Assembly (NCBI GenBank): GCA_964361885.1
Contig: CAYICL010000033.1
Location: 1 to 8,215, forward strand
Direction of reading: 5' to 3'
DNA: 8,215 nt
Source of the DNA: CAYICL01 sp964361885
GTDB taxonomy: Bacteria > Patescibacteriota > Microgenomatia > UBA1400 > CG1-02-47-37
The notes beneath the pieces were generated by a model. It did no database searches, was not told the DNA's origin, and saw only the letters and a list, made by a program, of their open reading frames with translations. Positions 1 to 6,030 of the stretch are shown here, piece by piece (within the stretch, counting starts at the first letter, position 1; every line of letters begins with the position of its first letter). A program made the translations under genes and the position numbers.

Positions 1-2
1 TA

Positions 3-431
3 TGGGGATTAGCCGGTTTAGTCCATGATGCCGACTATGAAGAAATGAAAGAAAAGCACCCATCTCAAGAATTTTTTAAGCAATTAGAAGAATTAAAATT
101 TGACCCAAAACTCGTCCAAGCGATAAAAGCCCATGGCTGGAAGTACCAACCGGGGCTGCCGGAACCGCAAACTAAGCTGGAATGGTCGCTTTATTGCGCT
201 GACGAACTGTCCGGCCTGATTATTGCCTGCAGCTTAGTCCAGCCTGATAAAAAACTGTCGTCTGTATCAGTTGAGTCGGTCCTGAAAAAATGGAAGAAAA
301 AAGATTTTGCCAAAGGCGTACATCGGGAACAGATAGAACTGTGCGATCAAAAATTAGGCATTAAATTGGAAGAGTTCATTAAAATTTGTTTGGAGGCCCT
401 GCAGGGCATTGCCGCTGATTTGGGGTTATAA
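3..431 (+). CDS. HD-domain hydrolase, C-terminal part (5' end outside window)
   Basis: The reading frame is open from the first bases of the window, upstream of the first ATG at 45. It begins Trp-Gly-Leu-Ala-Gly-Leu-Val-His-Asp-Ala-Asp-Tyr-Glu, the His-Asp motif of an HD-superfamily phosphohydrolase, so the gene starts before the window and ATG 45 is not its start. In the 142-residue fragment the HD pair is at residues 8-9, a further His at about 44 (in AIKAHGW) and an Asp at about 67 (in YCADELSGLI). These fit the remaining metal ligands of the fold; the first His would lie upstream. The pattern ADELSGLI, then a basic KKWKKKDFAKGVHRE stretch and a LEALQGIAADLGL end, resembles the uncharacterised predicted-hydrolase group I recall as COG2316. 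The substrate is unknown; HD proteins of this size usually act on nucleotides or phosphomonoesters. The stop codon TAA (429-431) lies inside the putative -10 box of serS. The assignment to the HD superfamily is firm; the biological role is not known. Confidence 0.85.
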   Translation, partial: WGLAGLVHDADYEEMKEKHPSQEFFKQLEELKFDPKLVQAIKAHGWKYQPGLPEPQTKLEWSLYCADELSGLIIACSLVQPDKKLSSVSVESVLKKWKKKDFAKGVHREQIELCDQKLGIKLEEFIKICLEALQGIAADLGL

Positions 432-432
432 T
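427..432 (+). promoter_or_regulatory. Putative -10 box of serS (leaderless type)
   Basis: A perfect TATAAT ends 9 bases before the serS ATG at 442, and no Shine-Dalgarno sequence lies between. A transcript starting 7-10 bases downstream of this hexamer would begin at or within about three bases of the ATG, giving a leaderless mRNA. Bases 429-431 are also the stop codon of the preceding HD gene. No good -35 is seen at the normal 16-18 base spacing; TTGCCG at 409-414 is only 12 bases upstream. Confidence 0.55.
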
Positions 433-441
433 ATTTAAACT

Positions 442-1686
442 ATGCTAGATATCCAATTTATCCGCGATAATCCAAAATTAGTCAAAGAGTCGACAAAAAA
501 TAAAAACTACGACCCGAAAGTAGTGGACGAAATTTTAAAGCTGGATACGAAAAGACGGGAACGGCTGCAACAAATCGAAGCGTTGCGGGCAGAAAGAAAT
601 AAATTCACCAAGGAAGATATTGCCAAGGGTAAAAAGATTAAAGTTGAGCTGAAAAAATTAGAGCCGGAGCTAAAAGAGGTGGAAGCAAAATTAAAAGAAA
701 TGATGATAATGGTGCCTAATCTTGCCTCTGTTAAAGCGCCTGTCGGAAAAAGCGAGAAAGAAAATATTGAAGTGAGTAAATGGGGCAAACCGAGGAAATT
801 TGATTTTACCCCAAAAGACCATCTTGAACTAGGAAAATCTTTGGGGATTTTAGATTTTGAAACAGGAGCGAAAGTGGCCGGCTCACAGTTTTATTTTCTT
901 TACGGAGACGGGGCAAGACTGGAGCTGGCTTTGATACAATATGCCTTTGATTTATTGGCCAAAGAAGGATTTTTACCGGTGATTACACCAGATTTAGCCA
1001 AATCCCGATATTATTTAGGCACTGGCTACATACCCAAAGGGGAAGAAGCGCAAACTTATGAGATTAAAGACGAAGATCTGGGTTTAGTTGCCACGGCAGA
1101 GGTAACCTTGGCCGGAAAGCACAGCGATGAAGTGATTGACGAAAATAAGCTGCCGATTAAATATATCGGTTACTCGCATTGTTTCAGGCAGGAAAAAGGG
1201 GCTTATGGGAAATATTCCAAAGGGCTTTATCGGGTGCATGAGTTTACCAAGGCCGAAATGTTTATTTACTGTAAACCCGAGGAATCGGATAAATATCATG
1301 AGTATATTTTGGAAATGGAAGAGAAGATTTACCAAGGCTTAGAGCTTCCCTACCGGGTGATTGAGATGTGTACCGGTGATTTGGGGGCAATGGCAGCACG
1401 CAAGTTTGACATTGAGGCTTGGATGCCGGGTAGAAACGAGTATGGAGAAGTAACTTCTACTTCAAATTGTACCGATTATCAAGCGCGCAATTTAAATATC
1501 CGATTCCGAAGGGGCGGAAAAAATGAGTACGTCCATATGTTAAACGGTACGGCCATTGCCACCTCGCGCACGCCTTTAGCAATTTTTGAAAATTACCAAC
1601 AGAAAGACGGCTCAATTGCGATTCCGACGGTTTTACAAAAATATATGGGTAAAAAACTAATGTCCGCCAAAGGAAGTGGTAAATAA
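442..1686 (+). CDS. serS: Seryl-tRNA synthetase (class II)
   Basis: This cytoplasmic enzyme charges tRNA-Ser (and tRNA-Sec where present) with serine. The 414-residue product is close to the usual bacterial length of about 420-430. The N-terminus MLDIQFIRDNP is typical of the family and supports ATG 442. Residues of about 27-95, rich in Lys and Glu, form the long helical arm that contacts the tRNA. The catalytic domain follows, with the GTGYIPKGEE segment, the TAEVTLAGKHSDE serine-binding loop (Thr-x-Glu), motif 2 at about 246-273 (CFRQEKGAYGKYSKGL, then RVHEF) and motif 3 at about 367-386 (NGTAIATSRTPLAIFENYQ). The last reads Thr-Ala-Ile-Ala-Thr-Ser where many bacteria have Ser-Gly-Leu-Ala-Val-Gly, but the class-defining Arg is kept. 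It starts 10 bases after the HD gene and ends 2 bases before the methyltransferase gene, and is the likely first gene of an operon running into secA. Confidence 0.97.
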   Translation: MLDIQFIRDNPKLVKESTKNKNYDPKVVDEILKLDTKRRERLQQIEALRAERNKFTKEDIAKGKKIKVELKKLEPELKEVEAKLKEMMIMVPNLASVKAPVGKSEKENIEVSKWGKPRKFDFTPKDHLELGKSLGILDFETGAKVAGSQFYFLYGDGARLELALIQYAFDLLAKEGFLPVITPDLAKSRYYLGTGYIPKGEEAQTYEIKDEDLGLVATAEVTLAGKHSDEVIDENKLPIKYIGYSHCFRQEKGAYGKYSKGLYRVHEFTKAEMFIYCKPEESDKYHEYILEMEEKIYQGLELPYRVIEMCTGDLGAMAARKFDIEAWMPGRNEYGEVTSTSNCTDYQARNLNIRFRRGGKNEYVHMLNGTAIATSRTPLAIFENYQQKDGSIAIPTVLQKYMGKKLMSAKGSGK

Positions 1687-1688
1687 GT

Positions 1689-2351
1689 ATGAAAAAATGC
1701 TGGCTTAAAAATATGCTAACCGTGCAAACGATTAAAGAAATTAATTCACCGATCAACGGACTGATAAAAGTCATGCTGGTACTTAACCGGCCCAGACTGA
1801 CCATAGGTGGAATGCTTCAGTCCGGCGGTTTGGTGATGAAGATCTGGGAAAAGGCAATAAAAAAACTATTTAATCAGGGCCAGGCAATTGACCGGGCTTT
1901 AATTATCGGTTTAGGCTGCGGCAATTGTACGGTAGCGATTAATAAATATTATCCGAAAGCTCAGCTGCTGGGGGTAGAGATCGATAAGGAAGTGGTAGAT
2001 ATTGCCGAATGCTACTTTAATCTGGCGGCGAATAAAAATCTGACGGTGGCGATTGATGACGGCTTGAAGTATGCGGAAAAGTTGGTTTGCAAAAAGGAGC
2101 CGCCTAAGTTTGACCTGGTGATTGTGGATGTTTATGTGGGTTACAAAATTCCAAAAAGGTTTAAGACTAAAAAGTTTTTTTTGACCTTAAGCAAATTATT
2201 AACCGACAGAGGAGTGGTGGTTTTCAATCATTTGTTTTTTAAGCAATACAAACAAGAGGCCGAAAAACTGATTAAAGAAATGGAGCAGATATTTAAAAAG
2301 ATCAGCTTACAAAGAACGGCGAGCAACCTGTTGATTTTTAGCCGGCATTAA
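1689..2351 (+). CDS. Spermidine-synthase-like SAM-dependent methyltransferase-fold protein
   Basis: The 220-residue product has the Rossmann-like fold of the spermidine synthase / methyltransferase group. The N-terminal 50 residues (KEINSPINGLIKV, GGMLQSGGLVMKIW) match the small beta domain seen before the Rossmann domain in spermidine-synthase-like proteins. Next come the glycine loop ALIIGLGCGN (70-79), the acidic cofactor-ribose strand GVEID (95-99) and VIVDVYVGYKIP (144-155). The canonical spermidine synthase loop GGGDG is replaced by GLGCG, and the putrescine-binding Asp positions are not recognisable, so polyamine synthesis is doubtful; I call the fold only. ATG 1689 lies 2 bases after the serS stop. 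AGGAAG at 1671-1676 is rather far upstream (12 bases) to act as a good ribosome binding site, so translation is probably coupled to serS. A later start at Met9 is possible but would not remove any of the domain. The cellular role is unknown. Confidence 0.85.
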   Translation: MKKCWLKNMLTVQTIKEINSPINGLIKVMLVLNRPRLTIGGMLQSGGLVMKIWEKAIKKLFNQGQAIDRALIIGLGCGNCTVAINKYYPKAQLLGVEIDKEVVDIAECYFNLAANKNLTVAIDDGLKYAEKLVCKKEPPKFDLVIVDVYVGYKIPKRFKTKKFFLTLSKLLTDRGVVVFNHLFFKQYKQEAEKLIKEMEQIFKKISLQRTASNLLIFSRH

Positions 2352-2356
2352 GGAAG
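2350..2356 (+). promoter_or_regulatory. Shine-Dalgarno-like site of secA
   Basis: AAGGAAG at 2350-2356 lies immediately before the secA ATG at 2359 and overlaps the TAA stop (2349-2351) of the preceding gene. The AAGGA core has a spacing of only 4 bases, which is short. It is nevertheless the clearest purine-rich ribosome-binding candidate in the window, and it precedes a gene inside the proposed operon. Confidence 0.45.
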
Positions 2357-2358
2357 AG

Positions 2359-5133
2359 ATGTTTAAGTTTTTGAATAAGCTGTTCGACACCAATGAAAGA
2401 GAGATAAAAAAATTACGGTCTCAGGTGGAGGAGATTAACCGGCTGGAAGAAGAGTTTAAAAAATTAAAAACAGCAGATTTTGGTAAAAAAACGGAGGAGT
2501 TTAAGGAAAAACTAAAAAACGGAACTGAGATTAATCAGTTGATCACCGAGGCTTTTGCTTTGGCCAGGGAAGCGGCCGACAGAACCTTAGAATTACGGCC
2601 GTTTGATGAGCAGCTGATGGCGGCACTTTGCTTTCATCAAGGCAAGATAGCCGAACAAAAAACCGGTGAAGGCAAGACTTTGTCGGCAGTGCCGGCGCTT
2701 TACTTGAACGCTCTAACCGGCAAGGGCTGCCATTTGATAACGGTGAATGACTACTTGGCACAAAGAGATGCGGGTTGGAACGGACCGGTGTTTGATTTGT
2801 TAGGAGTAACGGTGGGAGTAATTATTCATGAGCAAGCTTTTATCTATGACCCTAAATACACCAACAATGCAATTGAAGATCCAAAACTAAAAAACTTAAA
2901 AGAAGTCAGCCGACAGGAAGCTTATAGGGCTGATATTACCTATGGCACCAACAATGAGTTTGGCTTTGACTATTTGCGCGACAACATGGTGCCAAGCTTA
3001 AACCACATGGTCCAGCGGGGCCATCACTTTAGTATCGTGGACGAGGTGGACTCGATCTTGATTGACGAAGCCAGAACGCCTTTGATCATTTCGGCACCGG
3101 ATACTGAACCAACGGAAAAGTATTATCAGTTTGCGGCTTTGATCGGCCAGTTGTCCAAGGCGACAGATTATGAGTCGGACGAGAAGCTTAAAACCGTAAA
3201 CTTAACCGAACACGGAATTAAAAAAATCGAGAGCAAGCTTAAGGTAGATAACTTGTATGAAAAGGATTTTGAGACCATTCATCATTTGGAACAGGCCTTA
3301 AAAGCCAAAGAGCATTTTGACCGGGATGTGGATTATGTGATCAAAGACGGTGAGGTGGTGATTGTGGATGAGTTTACCGGCAGATTAATGTTTGGCAGGC
3401 GCTACAGCGAAGGTTTGCACCAAGCGATTGAAGCTAAGGAAAATGTCCAGATTAAGCAGGAGTCAAAGACTTTGGCGACCATTTCCTTTCAAAACTACTT
3501 TAGAATGTATGCCAAGTTGTCAGGTATGACCGGAACGGCAGCGACAGAAGCACAAGAGTTTAAAAAGATCTACAACCTGGAGACAGCAGTAATTCCGACT
3601 CATAAACCGATGATCAGGAAAGATCATGCTGATATGGTTTTCAAAACCACCCGGGCCAAGTATGCGGCAATTGTTAGGGAAATTGAAGAACGATATAAAC
3701 AAGGCCAGCCGATGTTGATCGGCACGACTTCGATTGAGAAAAACCAGATCATAGACGAGTTTTTAAAACGGAAGAAAATCCCCCATCAGGTGTTAAATGC
3801 CAAAAACCACTTAAAAGAGGCTAGTATTATTGCCCAAGCCGGACAAGTGGGCGGAGTAACGGTGGCAACCAACATGGCCGGCCGAGGAGTGGACATTGTG
3901 CTTGGAGGCGATCCTCAAGACAAGGAAAAGAAGGCTTGGCAGAAAGAACACGATAAGGTAATTAAACTGGGAGGTTTACATGTCATCGGAGTGGAACGGC
4001 ATGAATCAAGAAGAATCGATAACCAGTTAAGAGGCCGGTCGGGCAGGCAGGGTGATCCGGGTTCAAGCCGGTTTTATGTCTCTTTAGAAGACGAGATAAT
4101 GAGACTATTCGGCGGGGAAAAGATTTCTCAACTAATGACGACTTTAAAGATGCCGGAGGATGTGCCTTTAGAGCATGGCATGGTAACCAAGGCCATTGAG
4201 CAGGCTCAGGTAAAAGTGGAAAGCTTTCATTTTGATTCCAGAAAACATCTGGTGGAGTACGACGATGTGATGAACAAGCAAAGGGAGATAATTTACAAAA
4301 GAAGAAGGCAGATCTTGGATGCGGCGGATAAAAAAGAAAAGAGCGAAGAGTTGAAAAACAAGATGTTAAAGATTTTACAAGCAGAGATTGAATTAATGGT
4401 AAATTTGCATGTTAATCCTGTCACTAAAGAGGCGGATGCCGAAGCCGTTGCCAATGAGCTGGTAATGATAATTCCTTTTGATCCTGGTTCGCAAAAAAGA
4501 ATTAAAGAACAGCTGGAAAAAAATAAAAATCATGAGGAGATTAATAAATTACTGATTGATATGGTGAGAAAAACCTATGACCAAAGAGAAAAACAGGTCG
4601 GGAACGGGATAATGAGAGAGGTTGAAAAGTTTGTGATGCTGACTACAATCGACAAGTTATGGATGGACCATCTGGACGCCATCGACGATCTTCGGGAAGG
4701 GATTGGCCTTAGAGGTTATGCCCAAAGAGACCCGTTAGTGGAATACAAGGCTGAAGCCTTTACCAGTTTTGAAAAACTGATGGGGGCAATTGATTATGAA
4801 ATCGCCAGAAAGATATTCAGGGTTCAAGTCAGCCAAAGACCGCCGGAGCCGCAACCGCAACCTGAAGTAAAGGAAGTTCATCCGGAAGCTCCGGAAAAAC
4901 CAAAACAGGATATTTCCGGTTTCGCGGCGGCTTTTGCCAAGGCCGGCTCAGCCGCCTCCTCGCCTGCAGAACCACCTACTGCGCCTACAGGGCCTACAGG
5001 GAGAGACCCTGTAGGTTCAGAGGGACGCAAGCGAAAAATCGGCAGAAACGACCCGTGCTGGTGCGGGAAAACGAATGAAAACGGGAAACCGGTTAAGTGG
5101 AAGAAATGCCATTATCCGCAACAAGCAAGCTAA
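2359..5133 (+). CDS. secA: Preprotein translocase ATPase SecA
   Basis: SecA is the motor ATPase that drives unfolded preproteins through the SecYEG channel at the inner face of the membrane. The 924 residues show all expected parts. Walker A KTGEGKT is at 101-107, then TVNDYLAQRD, ITYGTNNEFGFDYLRDNM and the DEVD Walker B (228-231). The preprotein-binding region follows, with SGMTGTAATEA closing NBD1. NBD2 has ATNMAGRGVDIVLGGDP (from about 504) and QLRGRSGRQGDPGSSRF (from about 556). The helical scaffold and wing contain HLVEYDDVMNKQRE and WMDHLDAIDDLREGIGLRGYAQRDP. Residues of about 158-184 are an insertion relative to E. coli SecA, as I recall in some other phyla. The Pro/Ala-rich linker from about 830 contains a palindromic DNA repeat translated in frame. 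The tail carries a zinc-binding motif with Cys900, Cys902, Cys917 and His918, whose inner loop is 14 residues instead of the usual 8. The start is well supported (MFKFLNKLFD). Confidence 0.98.
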   Translation: MFKFLNKLFDTNEREIKKLRSQVEEINRLEEEFKKLKTADFGKKTEEFKEKLKNGTEINQLITEAFALAREAADRTLELRPFDEQLMAALCFHQGKIAEQKTGEGKTLSAVPALYLNALTGKGCHLITVNDYLAQRDAGWNGPVFDLLGVTVGVIIHEQAFIYDPKYTNNAIEDPKLKNLKEVSRQEAYRADITYGTNNEFGFDYLRDNMVPSLNHMVQRGHHFSIVDEVDSILIDEARTPLIISAPDTEPTEKYYQFAALIGQLSKATDYESDEKLKTVNLTEHGIKKIESKLKVDNLYEKDFETIHHLEQALKAKEHFDRDVDYVIKDGEVVIVDEFTGRLMFGRRYSEGLHQAIEAKENVQIKQESKTLATISFQNYFRMYAKLSGMTGTAATEAQEFKKIYNLETAVIPTHKPMIRKDHADMVFKTTRAKYAAIVREIEERYKQGQPMLIGTTSIEKNQIIDEFLKRKKIPHQVLNAKNHLKEASIIAQAGQVGGVTVATNMAGRGVDIVLGGDPQDKEKKAWQKEHDKVIKLGGLHVIGVERHESRRIDNQLRGRSGRQGDPGSSRFYVSLEDEIMRLFGGEKISQLMTTLKMPEDVPLEHGMVTKAIEQAQVKVESFHFDSRKHLVEYDDVMNKQREIIYKRRRQILDAADKKEKSEELKNKMLKILQAEIELMVNLHVNPVTKEADAEAVANELVMIIPFDPGSQKRIKEQLEKNKNHEEINKLLIDMVRKTYDQREKQVGNGIMREVEKFVMLTTIDKLWMDHLDAIDDLREGIGLRGYAQRDPLVEYKAEAFTSFEKLMGAIDYEIARKIFRVQVSQRPPEPQPQPEVKEVHPEAPEKPKQDISGFAAAFAKAGSAASSPAEPPTAPTGPTGRDPVGSEGRKRKIGRNDPCWCGKTNENGKPVKWKKCHYPQQAS
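4984..5015. repeat. Palindromic repeat inside the secA linker
   Basis: CCTACAGGG occurs twice in tandem (4984-4992 and 4993-5001), followed by the 5-base loop AGAGA and the exact reverse complement CCCTGTAGG (5007-5015). The second copy and the complement form a perfect 9-base-pair stem. The element is read in frame as part of the low-complexity SecA linker (residues 876-886, PTGPTGRDPVG) between the scaffold domain and the zinc-binding tail. Its form resembles short REP-like palindromes dispersed in many genomes, but this window holds only this one, so dispersal cannot be shown here. Confidence 0.8.
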
Positions 5134-5140
5134 CTGGCGG

Positions 5141-5190
5141 CTAATTTTCTAATATCTTCCAATATCTTCTAATATCTTCTAAAATAGTCT
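5141..5190. repeat. Decamer tandem repeat array upstream of the winged-helix gene
   Basis: The gap after secA is built of 10-base units. 5151-5160 is AATATCTTCC, and 5161-5170 and 5171-5180 are both AATATCTTCT. They are flanked by degenerate units at 5141-5150 (CTAATTTTCT, 6 of 10 matching) and 5181-5190 (AAAATAGTCT, 7 of 10). The array ends one base before the ATG at 5192 and includes the putative -10 box. The period is near the DNA helical turn. No rho-independent terminator for secA is visible in this gap. Confidence 0.8.
5180..5185 (+). promoter_or_regulatory. Putative -10 box of the winged-helix gene (leaderless type)
   Basis: TAAAAT matches the -10 consensus at five of six positions and ends 6 bases before ATG 5192, with no ribosome binding site between. 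It is formed where the last clean decamer repeat meets the degenerate one. The hexamer 17 bases upstream (TTCCAA, 5157-5162) is a poor -35. Confidence 0.4.
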
Positions 5191-5191
5191 A

Positions 5192-5416
5192 ATGGAAGAA
5201 TTATCGACGACCAACCAGTCACTTTTGCCGCTTCGCCGCCAAGAAATAATCAATATCCTTAAGGACCACCCTTATTCCACTTTTGATTTTATTCAACGCC
5301 GGTTCTTTAATGTCAATCCCAAAACCCTGCACTACGACTTAAAAAAACTCCAGGAACAAAATTTGATCGTCAAAGTCGGCATCACCCGCGGCGCGGTTTA
5401 CCAAGCCAAATTTTAA
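5192..5416 (+). CDS. Small winged-helix DNA-binding protein
   Basis: The 74-residue product is almost entirely one winged helix-turn-helix. Residues of about 14-25 (LRRQEIINILKD) are helix 1. A short turn and helix 2 (STFDFIQRRFF) follow, then the recognition helix NPKTLHYDLKKLQEQNLI (42-59) and a beta-wing KVGITRGAVYQAKF. The pattern of a second-helix segment followed by a conserved xTLxxDLxxLxxxxLI matches the DeoR / HTH_11-type transcription regulator fold, but there is no ligand-binding or enzymatic domain, so the effector and targets are unknown. It may bind DNA as a dimer and could repress its own promoter through the decamer array directly upstream; that is inference. The ATG follows a -10-like hexamer by 6 bases. 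Its stop overlaps that of the convergent epimerase gene. Confidence 0.8.
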   Translation: MEELSTTNQSLLPLRRQEIINILKDHPYSTFDFIQRRFFNVNPKTLHYDLKKLQEQNLIVKVGITRGAVYQAKF

Positions 5417-6018
5417 CTAAATTTTTCCGGAAATTTTTGCCTTAAGGTAACGGCCTGCTTGTCCCTGTCGGAAATGATCATTTGATCCTTGGGGATCGGC
5501 CAGTTGATGTTTAAATCCGGATCAAAAAGAGAGATCGCTTGGTCATCGGCCGGATCGCGGTCCTGATACAACTTATCGACACAATAGAGATAGTCAACCG
5601 GGCCTTTAATGACGCAGACAGAGTTGGCAATCCCCTGAGCGATAAATAAAGAGCCTTTAAGCCCCTCTTCACCAAATAAGAAAGTTTCCACTTTAGCAAA
5701 AGTGGTTGAATCAGGCCGGACATCAGCCAAAGCGCTAAAAGCAGTGCCGTTAGTAACGGTGGTTAATTTATTCCAACCTTCGGCGTGCAGTCCCCGGACG
5801 ACATTGTCTAAAGAGCGGGAGTGATTTAACTGGGCAATCTTAAAAGGCGTACCAATAATCGTTTCTATTTTGTAAGTATAACCGACTTCGCTAAAAAAGC
5901 CCCGGTTGTCCGGAAAATAATTAAAAGCCAAGTAGTAGAGTCCGTTGATTTTGGTTTTGAAAACACCGTCTTTAATTTCCAAATCTTTAGCGGGTTGATA
6001 AGTAGTCTTAATCAGCAT
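5413..6018 (-). CDS. rfbC: RmlC-type nucleotide-sugar 3,5-epimerase (cupin)
   Basis: The 201-residue product belongs to the dTDP-4-dehydrorhamnose 3,5-epimerase family, which epimerises C3 and C5 of a dTDP-4-keto-6-deoxysugar during surface-sugar synthesis. Visible motifs are FPDNRGFFSEV (35-45), QLNHSRSLDNVVRGLHAEGWNKL (63-85, split here by the usual turn) with Arg75 and the catalytic His78, ALADVRPDSTTF (97-107), and DYLYCVDKLY (142-151) with the probable catalytic Tyr. FDPDLNINWPI (165-175) holds the family Asp-Pro. At 131-133 the usual Ala-His-Gly is Ala-Asn-Ser, so substrate choice may differ from rhamnose synthesis. No rmlA, rmlB or rmlD is nearby. I chose ATG 6018, whose MLIKTTYQ start lies 7 bases after the map stop. 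A TTG 30 bases upstream would overlap map and adds only unconserved residues. A TATAAT sits 6 bases before ATG 6018. Confidence 0.8.
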   Translation of the reverse strand: MLIKTTYQPAKDLEIKDGVFKTKINGLYYLAFNYFPDNRGFFSEVGYTYKIETIIGTPFKIAQLNHSRSLDNVVRGLHAEGWNKLTTVTNGTAFSALADVRPDSTTFAKVETFLFGEEGLKGSLFIAQGIANSVCVIKGPVDYLYCVDKLYQDRDPADDQAISLFDPDLNINWPIPKDQMIISDRDKQAVTLRQKFPEKFS

Positions 6019-6024
6019 AAAAAA

Positions 6025-6030
6025 ATTATA
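6025..6030 (-). promoter_or_regulatory. Putative -10 box of the epimerase gene (leaderless type)
   Basis: On the minus strand a perfect TATAAT ends 6 bases (all T) before ATG 6018. Its TAA portion is the stop codon of map. TTGACT (6048 to 6043 on the minus strand) resembles a -35 but is only 12 bases upstream, the same spacing as TTGCCG to TATAAT in front of serS. No Shine-Dalgarno sequence is present. A transcript from here would begin at or near the ATG. Confidence 0.5.

Noticed and set aside
45..47. ATG 45 as the start of the first gene
   Set aside because: The frame is open upstream to the window edge and encodes the conserved HD motif before this Met, so it is an internal codon of a truncated gene.
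436..444. The string TAAACTATG occurs at the starts of both serS (436-444) and map (6811-6803 minus)
   Set aside because: In map the TAA is the upstream stop codon, in serS it is not; two copies of an AT-rich 9-mer at compact junctions can be chance.
1084..1335. Minus-strand ORF inside serS
   Set aside because: It is a shadow of a strongly conserved gene on the other strand and has no recognisable protein features.
5421..5438. Palindromic TTTCCGGAAA with a following T-run as a terminator
   Set aside because: The stem is only 5 base pairs and lies inside the epimerase coding sequence, where it encodes the KFPEKF end; it is too weak for a rho-independent terminator.
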